Assembly: GCA_900088475.1 (NCBI GenBank)
Contig: FLMG01001160.1
Location: 32,785-91,456, forward strand
Origin: Hyphochytrium catenoides
Lineage: Eukaryota > Sar > Hyphochytriomycetes > Hyphochytriales > Hyphochytriaceae
Reading direction: 5' to 3'
DNA: 58,672 nt
The position numbers were made by a program, and so were the translations under genes. The notes beneath the pieces are model-generated. The model had not been told where the DNA came from, did no database searches, and saw only the letters and a list, made by a program, of their open reading frames with translations. Shown in pieces: positions 1-10,200 of the stretch (position 1 is the stretch's first letter; every line of letters begins with the position of its first letter).

Positions 1-427
1 TCTCTCTCTGCTGTGCTCAGAATCCTCCTCCTCCTTGTCTGCCAACCTCAAGTCTTCTCGTCCTGCGGGTGATGAGACAGCAGAACAGCAGACAGATCCG
101 AAGTAGCTGGCAGGCATCATCTTCCTTGCCTGCACTTGAAGAAGCTGAGCCGTGCAGCCTCTTCCGATTATACAGAAGCCTGTCTCTTATAAGAGTAAGC
201 CCCCTCGTCCGCACCGTCGCTGAGTGCGCTCCTTGCATCTATAAGAACTCGTAGGGAACAACAGCTAAAAAGGTCCACTCCATTGCGCCACCGAGGGTGG
301 CTAGCACCGGACTGCCGCTCTTTGAGGGCGAGGTGTGTGGAGGAGATTGCTGGGTGATATGCCAGCTCTTGGTTGCTTTACAGAAGTAGCGTACCGTGCC
401 TCTTAAGCGTGCGCTTTTTCTACCACG
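1..427. other. Upstream region of the MAP kinase gene, no gene seen
   Basis: Short open frames occur on both strands, but none shows a recognisable domain or a splice-consistent model. The stretch presumably holds the 5' UTR and promoter of the kinase gene that starts at 428, and possibly the end of a gene outside the window. No TATA-like or other promoter motif could be defended. Confidence 0.4.
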
Positions 428-2887
428 ATGGACAGGGAACGGGTGCTGAAGAGAAAGAGGAACAAGTCTGTCTCCTTTGATGAGCGTGGGGCAGATTCGC
501 CTGTCACTACGTCCTCTTCTTGCAGTCCAGAATATTTGACAGAGAATGTGCAAGGGAATCTAACGAAGGAAACCGCTAAGATTTCTGCTGGAAACGCCGG
601 GAGTGCAGCGCATAAGCAGGAGTTCGTTCCCGATGATGGGGAGACTACTCGGAGAGTGAGGAAGCGTACGTTCAAGAAAGCTCCTGCTATACTTACTAGC
701 AGTGATGGCACTTCGACAAGGTCGACTCCCTCCCCCGCTGCCTCACATTCGTTTAGGGAGGCTAAGGACTTTCGAAGCTGGGAAGTGGGCGAGCGCTACA
801 CTATGGTACGACTCCTTGGGCACGGTTCCTACGGAGAGGTGAGACTCATTAGAAGCCACATCTCAACCTTCACCTTATACTCAAAGCTCTTCTGTGATGC
901 CATTCCTTCACTCTGTAGGTCGCTGAGGCAGTTGATAAGGAGAGCTCAAAAAGAGTTGCGATCAAGCGCATAGAGAACGTCTTTGATCAGGCTGTCGATG
1001 CGAAACGAATCTATAGAGAGATGTACATCCTTCAGCGGCTGAGGTCAGTCTTTGATGAGTGCACTTCAAGGATGTACTTGCTTTTTTTGCCTCTTTGATC
1101 TGACAAGGGCTTCTAACACTAGGCATGAGGACGTGATTGCACTGATTGACATTATAAAACCGAAGGACCTTGAGACCTTCAAGCACCTGTACCTTGTGTT
1201 TGAGTTCGTGGATACGGACTTGTACAAGCTCATCTTGAGCCCCCAGTACCTCACAGTGCCCCACATCCAGACCTTTCTCTACCAGATGCTCTGTGGCCTC
1301 AAATACATTCACTCCGCCAACGTCATCCACAGAGACATGAAACCAGCCAACATTCTGTTAAACGAGGACTGCAGTCTGAAGGTACACACGGTGATCCACG
1401 TTTAGTTCTGAAGAAGAGTTTGAGCGACTTTCCTTGTTATAGATCTGTGACTTCGGTTTAGCTCGGGTCATAGACGGTCCGTCCAAGATGGTGAATCCAA
1501 TGAGCACGGACGGAGGACTAGCCGTGGCGGAAGCACCTGATAGTCCCCATCCACCGGTAATATATTTTTGAGTGTTACCATCAGGATAACAGTTTCGTTT
1601 CCCTCTCTTCTTTGGCCCTTAAATACACTCTGCACTGTGATACAAACTGCTTTCTGGACCTACTTACCTTCTCAACCACTATTTGCTGCAGCTAAGGCGC
1701 CAGCTTACAAAGCATGTAGTCACGAGATGGTATAGAGCGCCAGAGCTGATCTTGCTTCAGGTGAGAGTTATATCTATCCCTTTAAGTGGCTACTTTTAAT
1801 CCTGCCGCCGTTTCCAGGAATACGGTCCTGCGGTTGATATGTGGAGTGTTGGTTGCATTTTGGCTGAGTTGCTGAGCATGCAGACCGAAAGCCTGCCCAA
1901 CTACCACGTAAGTGGCAGTAGCTTCTCTTGCATTTTTTTACTACTTCATATTTGACGGCGAGTAGTGACGCCATTGGACCATGGATAGCTGCTCTAGTGC
2001 TCACAATTCTTGAATTTGTACAGGATCGGTCTCCGCTCTTTCCAGGTAAAACTTGCTTTCCCCTAAGTGCCGATATGCCTAACAGCTATTCCGATAAGGT
2101 GGGTACCCAGCTTTTCCCCCGACTTTTTTGGTATTCGCACAATAGCTGTAACCTGACTGAACTCTCCAGCTCGATCAACTCAACGTGATCTTTGACGTAT
2201 TGGGCACCCCAGCAGAGGATGACATAGAGAGCTTAGGAGAGGTCTGAACTCCCGTCCCTTAACTTCTTTCTACCTTCATCATTATTCTTACTCTCTCCCC
2301 TTCGGTAGGTAAGACAGTACCTCAGAAAGTTGCCTAAGAAAGGAGGGAAGTCCTTTGCCAAGATGTATCCTGGGGCTCCTCCTGAGGCCATTGATCTACT
2401 TTGCAAGATGCTTCAGTTCAACCCCGATAAAAGAATAACGGTAAGACAGCAAAATTGTGTTGGAGCCCAAACGCAGCCAAAAAGCAATATTCTGAAGGAC
2501 CAGCTAGAGAAAGAAAACTTTTGCCAGCGCCCTTACACATGATACGTCGACTAAGTCGTTACGGACAACTTCAGGTGGACGAGGCACTCTCCCATAAGTT
2601 TCTGCAGCAAATTAGAAAGCCAGAAAGAGAGGTACGAATAGTCTAAGCATCCTTCTCTGTCCGTTATCGCATCGAACCTGACTACCGTTAAACTTGCATT
2701 CTGCAGAAAGTATGTGAGCAGCGGATTGTGATGGACTTTGAAGATAAAGATTTGTCTAAAGAGGAGCTGAAAGGTAAGCACGCTGGCACCAACGCCACAT
2801 TACGCGATCGGACTAAGGCCCACCATCCTAGCTCTTGTTTATCAAGAGGTTCAGCGCTGCAACGAAAAAAGCCCATCAAAGGCTTAG
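428..2887 (+). CDS. MAP kinase of the apicomplexan MAPK2 type, T-K-H activation loop
   Basis: A serine/threonine kinase of 503 residues in twelve exons: 428-838, 919-1043, 1123-1381, 1443-1556, 1692-1760, 1818-1907, 2024-2098, 2170-2241, 2309-2440, 2575-2631, 2707-2773 and 2847-2887. All phases agree and the stop is TAG at 2885. Residues 1 to about 115 are basic and low-complexity. Then come the glycine loop (GHGSYGEV), the ATP lysine (VAIKRI), the catalytic loop (HRDMKPANILL), DFGLARV, and the P+1 segment VVTRWYRAPELILLQ. The CMGC-type segment LFPGKTCFPLS is typical of MAPK2 proteins. The activation lip is L-T-K-H-V at about 1704-1718, so the usual Thr-x-Tyr is replaced by Thr-Lys-His. From family knowledge, a T-x-H lip is known in Plasmodium and Toxoplasma MAPK2. 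Such a kinase cannot be switched on by dual Thr/Tyr phosphorylation, and autophosphorylation is more likely (inference). A 20- to 30-residue insert after DFG is also seen. Confidence 0.93.
1707..1715 (+). other. T-K-H codons of the MAPK activation lip
   Basis: Codons ACA AAG CAT encode Thr-Lys-His where ERK/p38/JNK kinases carry Thr-x-Tyr. The exon 1692-1760 is flanked by clean splice sites and stays in frame with its neighbours, so the histidine is not a splicing artefact. Confidence 0.9.
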
Positions 2888-3046
2888 CCCAGGACCATCC
2901 TCGAAGCCAAATATCGAGTGGACTAGCTTCTGAACTCTCCTAGAGCATCCATGCCACCCTAGACTTTAGCGTGTTACCTAGTTCTCCTGTGCCATAGTAA
3001 CCGCGGCATTATTGCAAGTATTAAATTAAAAGGCGCTTGCTGCATT

Positions 3047-5708
3047 TCACGGCAGCAAGCCTTGTGCTTTATCTATATCCTCCCTCAGTAGTGTCGCAAT
3101 TTGATCCTTCTTGTTATCATCACCACTCCAGTCCATCTTTTCTAAGTCTTCTACGGCACTCTCCATCACCTCCCTCAGTCCAACATCAGTTATTAGTGAT
3201 TTCCGATACGCTGCAGCTGCAGCCCCAACGTAGGTTTGATAAAACTCTAGACCAAGCCTGCAACGACAGGGGTTGAAAGGAAAATTAGCTTGTAAGATAG
3301 GGATTAAAGTGTGGGGGATTGCAAGAGGAGGAAGCCGCTGCAAAGCGGAAAACCGATATCGCAAGAGAAAGAACCTCGGGATCTTACAGCTGGTGCCCTC
3401 ACAAAGGTAAAGTCAACGTGATGAACCATTGTACAGGAGCACCTAAGGCACAATTACCTGCGGTATTCATCCTTGGTTCTCAATTTGTCTCCTGTCATGG
3501 CTGAATGCGGCCTCACATCGTGTATAAACACTGCTCGAACTAGGTGTCGATATTTCTCCAGCATCATCGCACCTAAGGCAGCGTCTCCCTGCCCACTATC
3601 GCCGTTAAAAACAAAAGAACACTCCGGATAGAGGCATTTAAACTGGATAAAGTGCTTGAACTTCGTCCTGTAACAAGTTCAACAGGATCATGTAAGTGGC
3701 GTAGGCTAGCCAGTAATGTTCTGTCCCCATACGGGCAAAGGTTAGCTCTCATCGACTATCAACCTCTAATTGATTCCAACCCGACAAACCCTAACGATTA
3801 ATCACACCATGCATCCTCCGAATTTACCTGGCGATGGTCTTGCTAGAATAACTTTGGGATAGACTTCCAGCCAGAATGGTTGGGGTAGTTATCCCCTGTA
3901 GCATAGACGTAGAATTCCGGTCAACAGAAGAGCTAGAACAACGACATAAACTCGGTTACCTGAGCCGCAAGGCTACGGACAGTCAATTTCTTTATTAGTC
4001 CACGCCAGCCGACTGGCCTTGCGGTGAGGAAGGTAAGCCCTGCCAACGTCTGCACCCCCTCATGCTCTGAATCTATAGTTCTCTCTTCCACGCTATCTTG
4101 AGATGTGAGAGATATCTCGTCACTGCTGTCGTCAGAAGAGATGGAGGAAGAGAGCGTTCTGGAGCTTGAAGGTGACTCATAAGACATCACGACTTCTGCA
4201 AGAAACGCTGAACCTGAGTAGCGGTAGTGTCCGTGGTAGGCAAGGAAGTCATTACCATCACTATCCATTGAATCGAGTCCAATTGGTACAGGCCCTGGCC
4301 CTAAATGCCTGTAGAATTCTCTAACCCCCGGATACAGAACCCCTCGAGGATACCTGAAGTCAATCCAGCTGACAGTTAAGGGCCCAAAGTCGAGAAGTCA
4401 GCTGGAAAGTCACAACTCTCATCTGAATCATAAGGTGATAGCTTACCCAGCGTAGAGGGTGTCATCAATGTCGCTTATAATCTTAAGACGTGGCTTGCGG
4501 TCGTATCCCTCCATAGCGCTCGCCTCCACTGCAAAGTGCTGCAAGAGCTCAAACCGAGTTTCCTGGTCCAAGATGTCCCTAACATATTCAGATTAGTTTC
4601 AAACTGGCTGTGTGCACCTCTGCGATGATGGAGCTTTAAACCTGTAAATAAGATGATGAAGGTCACCTCCCACGTAGGGTGCAGCATGGAACGGGATCAC
4701 GCCCTGCACAGATATCAGCGTGGTGGAGGAGGATGTCAGATAAGATTCCAGATGCTCCTTATGGATTCTCAGCTCTTACGTCCCACTTCGTCTTGCGAGT
4801 ATTGCCCTGAAAGATGACAGTCCCGATAAAGTCCTTGAGCTCCGACAACTCCGACCCCTTTGTCCTCAGAAAGATATTGGCTACCGCCTCGACGTCCACT
4901 TTTTTTAGGTGTTTCGATCGTGTGTCTAGCCTAATGGCTTCAATAAGGCTTGCCTTTGACTCTGGCCTTTGAAAGCCACAAGGAAGCGAGAAAAGGCTAT
5001 GCTGAGTAGCCTGCTGGGAACCACCGTAAGCCATCAGAATGCAAGTTCCCACCTCAGGTCACCTAGACGCTCGTTGGTCAAATACTCCAGAAGAACAGCC
5101 CTACCGGCCCTCGCAGTTCTTTTTAAGATAAAGCTCATCATAGGCTTCCCTACCGTCTCCTGTGCATTTTCCACCCCTCGAAGTGTGTTTGACATGGCAA
5201 GAACTGGCAGCGAATAATCTAACGTAAGTTACAATGATAATAGGTATTGCTTCCTGCTGAACAGGTACCTGCGCTGGTGGGGGCTGGTGAACAGATAAGC
5301 TCATTGAGTTCTGCTGCTGATAATTTCTCCAGCATCGCAATCACTGAGGTTGCTTGCTTCTTCTGCTCATGGAATTGACAGTAGTAAGTGTTATAACGAG
5401 CAGAGTCTTAGGAAGCGAGCATTGCCGATACTCACCCTGCCCGAGAAGCCATCGACTATTGCATTTGCCACCTCGTTCTTCCCTCTCTTATGAGCGCGAG
5501 AAGGAGAAAATGCTAAAGGGAAACGGATCTTGAACCGTTCCTTAGGACTCACTTCGGCGGACGATGCCGATGATTGGGACGAATGCCATCTGCGCCGGCG
5601 GGAGGGATAGGACTGCAACTGTGCGGAAGACAACACTTTCCCGTTGGACAGCAGCGGCATCACTTTTGCGCATGGTGCGCGAGCGGTGATGGAAATCAGA
5701 AGCATCAT
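3047..5708 (-). CDS. App1-type phosphatidate phosphatase domain protein (DUF2183)
   Basis: A multi-exon gene read from Met at 5708, the first of two adjacent ATGs, to TGA at 3047-3049. The catalytic part matches the App1/DUF2183 branch of the HAD superfamily. It has the nucleophile motif ISDIDDTLYAG (about 4459-4476), then YPGVREFY, then FLTARPVGW, then FVFNGDSGQGD (about 3579-3609), and the C-terminal YQTYVGAAAAAY typical of protist members. The family dephosphorylates phosphatidate to diacylglycerol, often at membranes. The preceding 300 or so residues include a Ser/Arg-rich N-terminus and a helical segment (ATSVIAMLEKLSAAELNEL). An acidic serine-rich insert of about 40 residues separates the nucleophile half from the TARP motif. 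Exact exon borders in the last third are approximate. It lies convergently with the MAP kinase, about 160 bp apart. Confidence 0.85.
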
Positions 5709-6472
5709 TGACCACGATCTCCTCTTCTACTACTTATGCAAAGAAGAGCGGCTTTTCCACAGCATGTACTGTTATACAGGACGTGTCTGCGGATCCATCA
5801 TCCTCTGTAGCTAGTTCACGGAGAATTTCTTGAAGCCTAGCACTGCCAAGAACTTGGAAACAGACCTGCCACTAGAACCTCCGTGCCCCAACGCTGCTTT
5901 GAGATCGCTCTCATCAAAGCTTTCCACCCCAGTTCGACGACAAACGTTCCCTCACCCGCTCTTCCCTTATCTTGGAGCCGATAGGCTACTACTACTGACT
6001 GATGACTGACACTGACCGACCGTGGTGTTGGACAGGTGGAGACGTGAGAAGGGAGGCGCCCAAGGAGAGAGGCGAGTTCCCCAGACATCATCGTCAACCT
6101 TTTGTGCAGACAGAGAAACAGTCGGCGACCCGCTAACGACAGTAATTAGCACTATTCATGATAGATACATTCTTATTCTATATCGCATCAACTAAATCAC
6201 CTATCCGCATGATGGGTGTACTGTAGCATGGGATGAGGTCAAGAAAAAGCTTCATCATCATCAGGAAGCGTCATCCGCATCAGTCTTCAGTCGTAGAACT
6301 CGAGATAGAGATCTACCAAGCAGCCACACAACTGAGCAAGAGAGCTTGGGTCCAGTCTGGAAGAGACGGGGTTGTTGAGAGGAAACAAAGTCTCATTGGA
6401 TGAGCTCGTCCCCAATGACAATCTGAAGCGGAAGGGCATATCGACTCTGTGGGAAGCACCGAAACCGTAACA
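5709..6472. other. Region between the phosphatase and profilin-like genes, possible small minus-strand exon
   Basis: No confident gene. On the minus strand, about 5810-5945, one frame has protein-like composition (contains SFDESDLKAALGHGG and ends KKFSVN before a stop). A second frame at 5737-5835 is also open to a stop. I could not find consistent splice sites and a start for either, so this may be a small unrecognised gene or the 5' region of the phosphatase gene. Confidence 0.25.
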
Positions 6473-7180
6473 ATGCCACCAGCAGACTCAGCCTTCCCCG
6501 CGAAAAGCGTCCTTGAACACCTGCAGGATAACAAAGAGTGGAATCATGCAGTCGTGTTTGACAACCATGGCAAAATCCTAGTATGCAAACCAGGATCAGA
6601 TCCTCTGGACGGTGAAATTGGGTGAGTGATTAAAATCCTAGTATTCAGTCAGTCAGTGTGCGTACTGCAAGCGTCTATCAATGCGGGAGCTCACCCTTCA
6701 CCTTAGCTCGTTTCTTCAGGTGTTTGATGACCGCGACGCGACAATCCTCAAAGGGGTCGTCTATAAGGGTGAGCAGTTTGATGTCCACCGGTACGTCTTA
6801 CATCTTCAAGGATGAATTCTATCATTTGCTAACGCAGCCATAAAGATGGCACCCTCCACTCGTTTATGGTCGAAGAGGTGACTCCTCTAAGGGAGAAGGA
6901 GAAGGTTTCTGCATCTCTAAGGTAACTTTAGCCTACCGATTACTTTAGAGGCTGCTAGCATTCATTCCGAAACTCCATGCATAACTCTCTCTTGCACAGT
7001 GCACAACGGAAAATTCCAAGATGACAGTCTACACTCTCGTCACGTACAGCTTCCCTACACTATCCGCGCGGGCATTGACTCAGGTGAAGGCAATGGAAAA
7101 TAAATTCAGTAAGTACTTTCATCAAGGTGTCGGCTTATCATACTTGGCGCTGACAGCCTTCTACAGTCGTGCCGTCTTGA
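6473..7180 (+). CDS. Small profilin-like protein, 131 residues
   Basis: Five exons joined in frame: 6473-6621, 6707-6790, 6838-6877, 7000-7108 and 7167-7180. They give 131 residues ending FIVPS. The length and pattern resemble profilins: a helical N-terminus, a first strand pair (WNHAVVFDNHGKILV), a Gly-rich turn (ILKGVVYKGEQFDVHR), a long beta strand (KMTVYTLVTYSF) and a C-terminal amphipathic helix (LSARALTQVKAMENKF). Profilins bind monomeric actin. Protist forms are very divergent, so a roadblock or longin-like fold is an alternative. The donor at 6878 (GTGACT) is weak. A better-looking donor at 6922 breaks the frame, so exon 3 is the least certain part. The gene is convergent with the long EF-hand gene, 117 bp away. 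Confidence 0.5.
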
Positions 7181-7297
7181 ACATGCAGTTTGTGCCCAGG
7201 CCATGGGCTATGAAGGGACGACAACGTCACAGCTCTATTCATCTTCCCTGTAAAGTATAAATAAGTTATCTTTCTAACCAAACCACCATCTCGGCAA

Positions 7298-10200
7298 TCA
7301 AATATCGAGCCTTCCTAGCGTTGACTCTCTCCCGCTTTCCGACGATCCGGATGATAATAAACAGGACGAGTCCGACCCAGAGGAGGATAAGTAGTCATCT
7401 AATGGCATCAAGAGTTCATCTCCCTCCAGTGGCGTAAGGAGATGAAGGTGATTCCAGCCGGGGCTAACGTCCGCTGCTGGTGTAGATGGAGCTTTTACCT
7501 TAGCAAATTGTGGATGGGACAGTTGGACTTCATTTTCCTGAAGCTCTAGGACTCCTTTCGAGGAGAAAGTGTGGGAGGTGGAGAGGTTTTGACCAACCCG
7601 TGTGTCTACATTGTGTCGTCCTCTGAGGGTTTGGGTTAGCTCTTTAGCCGTGAAAGGTGCGTGATGGAAACAATTTATTGCATACCCGTGTCGCTCATTC
7701 CCTCCACGCACGCCGCTCCTGACCGTTGCTAGGAATGCTTCTTCGCTTGTTATGCTGCTTTGAAGACTATTTAGTTCGTCCCCAAGAGCCTCAGAGTCTC
7801 CAGAGCAGTCCGACTCATCCAGGCTTATGGGTGGAAGAACGTAGCGTGCAAGACTCACTCCGGCTGAGGAAACTGCTGATAGCCTTGTAGGACGAGCTAC
7901 GGAGGAGACCGGCAGATTGACTTCAAAATCTTCTTCTGTAGTAGTACCTGTGCCTTCATAGCTACTAATGCCAGAAGCCGGCAAGACTTTGAGGTCAGGC
8001 TGGCCGCTTTCATTCAGAGGGGCAGGGCTAGGAGGGACTTTGCGGGAGATTAGATTAGGATGGCTTTCCGGACCCGGGTCAACATGGTGGTCAACGGGCT
8101 CTGGCAGCGTAGGCGTACCAAACTGCCCCGGAGAAGGAGCACTAAAGCGCTGCAGGGCACGTTCGAAGCACGAGATGAGGTTTGACATTTGCTCAGCCTG
8201 CATTTAAGTATCAGTCACTCTCTGAAGGCTTTTGTCAAAATATCCAATCCTCGTCAGCTCCTCCTAGGCGTATCCCTACTATGCGGCTCCTTCTACGTCT
8301 TTACTCCTTGTCGTCACCCAACTCACCTGCAGAGTCTTCCAACTCTGATTGAGCTGAGACTCCTGTTGCAGCACATCAACGTGTTTCTCCAGCAAGTTGT
8401 TCTGCTGACTTTGGAAGTCTCGCATAAAATCCTTTAGCTCCGAGAAGATCGACAAATGTGCGGTAGTGAGAGGCGAGAGCGCTGATGCAATCTCTGACCC
8501 CAGATGATTATATACTTGTCTCTCATCGTCTTGTTGGGCCAAAGGTAACCCTGGAAATCCATCTACGCCAGACTTTCTCACATCCTCCTTACACTCTTGT
8601 TCTTCTTTCGGGGACGACTTGGGAGCTCCGTCTGAGGCAATGTCTCCTCCGCTTTCCTTGATTACCATTGTCGAGTTGAAAGAATCCTCCTTCTTAGGTG
8701 GTGAGAGCTCCCCTTCCGCGTTCCCGGTCGCTACTGCAGTGGAGTTCTGTCCGTGGATCGCCGACGGTGGTGAAGAGAGAAGCGATTGCTCGGAGAGCTT
8801 ATAACTTTGGAAGAACAGCTTCAGGCATGCTTCATCGGAAAGCCCATTTTCTACTTCCTGGCCATCCTCACCCAGGCTCCATATTGCATCTAGGTTTCTT
8901 CCAGCTTCCTCCAATCCCGTTATGGACTTAGCACGGGATAGCGCTTTGGTTACTTCCTCTTGGATAAGTTGAAGCTCTAATGACTTCAGCAACTAGGGTT
9001 CAAAGTCAGCAGGAAGACATATGAAGTACATGCAGCACACTTGCATATAAAAAGATCGAGCTCATACTTCCTTTCCGCTAACATATTAAGAAACTCTCAA
9101 AAGCATCATACCTCCTCGTCCACCCGCTCGTCAGAAGGCTCCGTTTCCCTCATCATGACATCTTGGTTGCCTTTGGCTTGTGTCGCTCCTAGTCTCTCAG
9201 TATTAATCCCATTTGATGGCTGCTCCTTTAAAAGCTCGCTAATGATGGAGTTGGGAAGAGTTTCCAAGGCAGAGGTCGTTAAGCAGTGGATATGGTCACT
9301 CATAGGCACCTCTGCGGGGTTTTCAGCTTCTTGTTGATTATAGCTAAGAGACTCAGAATTGCCTGAGAATGCAGCTGGTTGGCTTTGTCCGGCACCCTTC
9401 ACTTCAAACAAGGCATTCTCTGCGTTAGAGAAGACATTTTAGCGAATACACTATTATAGCAGAGAGGCAGAGATTCTGTGACCGTTAAACGCACCGGATT
9501 GAGGATTATGGGCCTTAGCTTGAGCTCGCCGCTTGACGTGACTCTTTTTCGGCCTAATTGCGGAAGTTCAGTTTGTCTCTAGAATGGCATCAAGTCTAAC
9601 ATGTCAAACCAGGTTAGAAGTACCTGGGACTCCTCTGTCTGGCGCTAGCAGCGACTAAAGCTGTAAACTCCGCATAGCGGATTTCTCTTCGCTGCCTAGA
9701 CAAGGAGCACCTCTCGACAAATGTAAGACACCTCTGGGGTGACAGTTCGATCCTTAGGGCTGCTAATGCATGCCGCAGTTCGTGGTAGTCAATGTACCCA
9801 TCGTGGTCAGCATCTGCCAGGTTAAAGCACCTTCGTAGCGAGAAGAAGAGAGAGGTTTATTGGACGGAGAGGTTGAAAGCAAAAAAGCGGCAGGTACATT
9901 AGGTAGCAGTAGCCTAAGAACCTCTCCTAAGGCTTACCGCCTAATAGTCTCCGGATCCACATCGTGGCGATGCGCACCTGAATTGAGCGTGGGTGGAGCA
10001 AAACTAAACCCAGGACTGCTGTAATGCTCGGAGAGAACCTGTCCATTCATGATGGGTCCTTAGCTATACTATCAAAGTATAGCGGACGAGGGTGTAGTTC
10101 GAACGGATGCTATAAGTGTTACCTGGCCGCCAATGGAGGAGTAGTTACCCTTCCAGTCATTCTTGGTGGACTGACATTTGGCTGCAGTTCTCCCTGGGCC

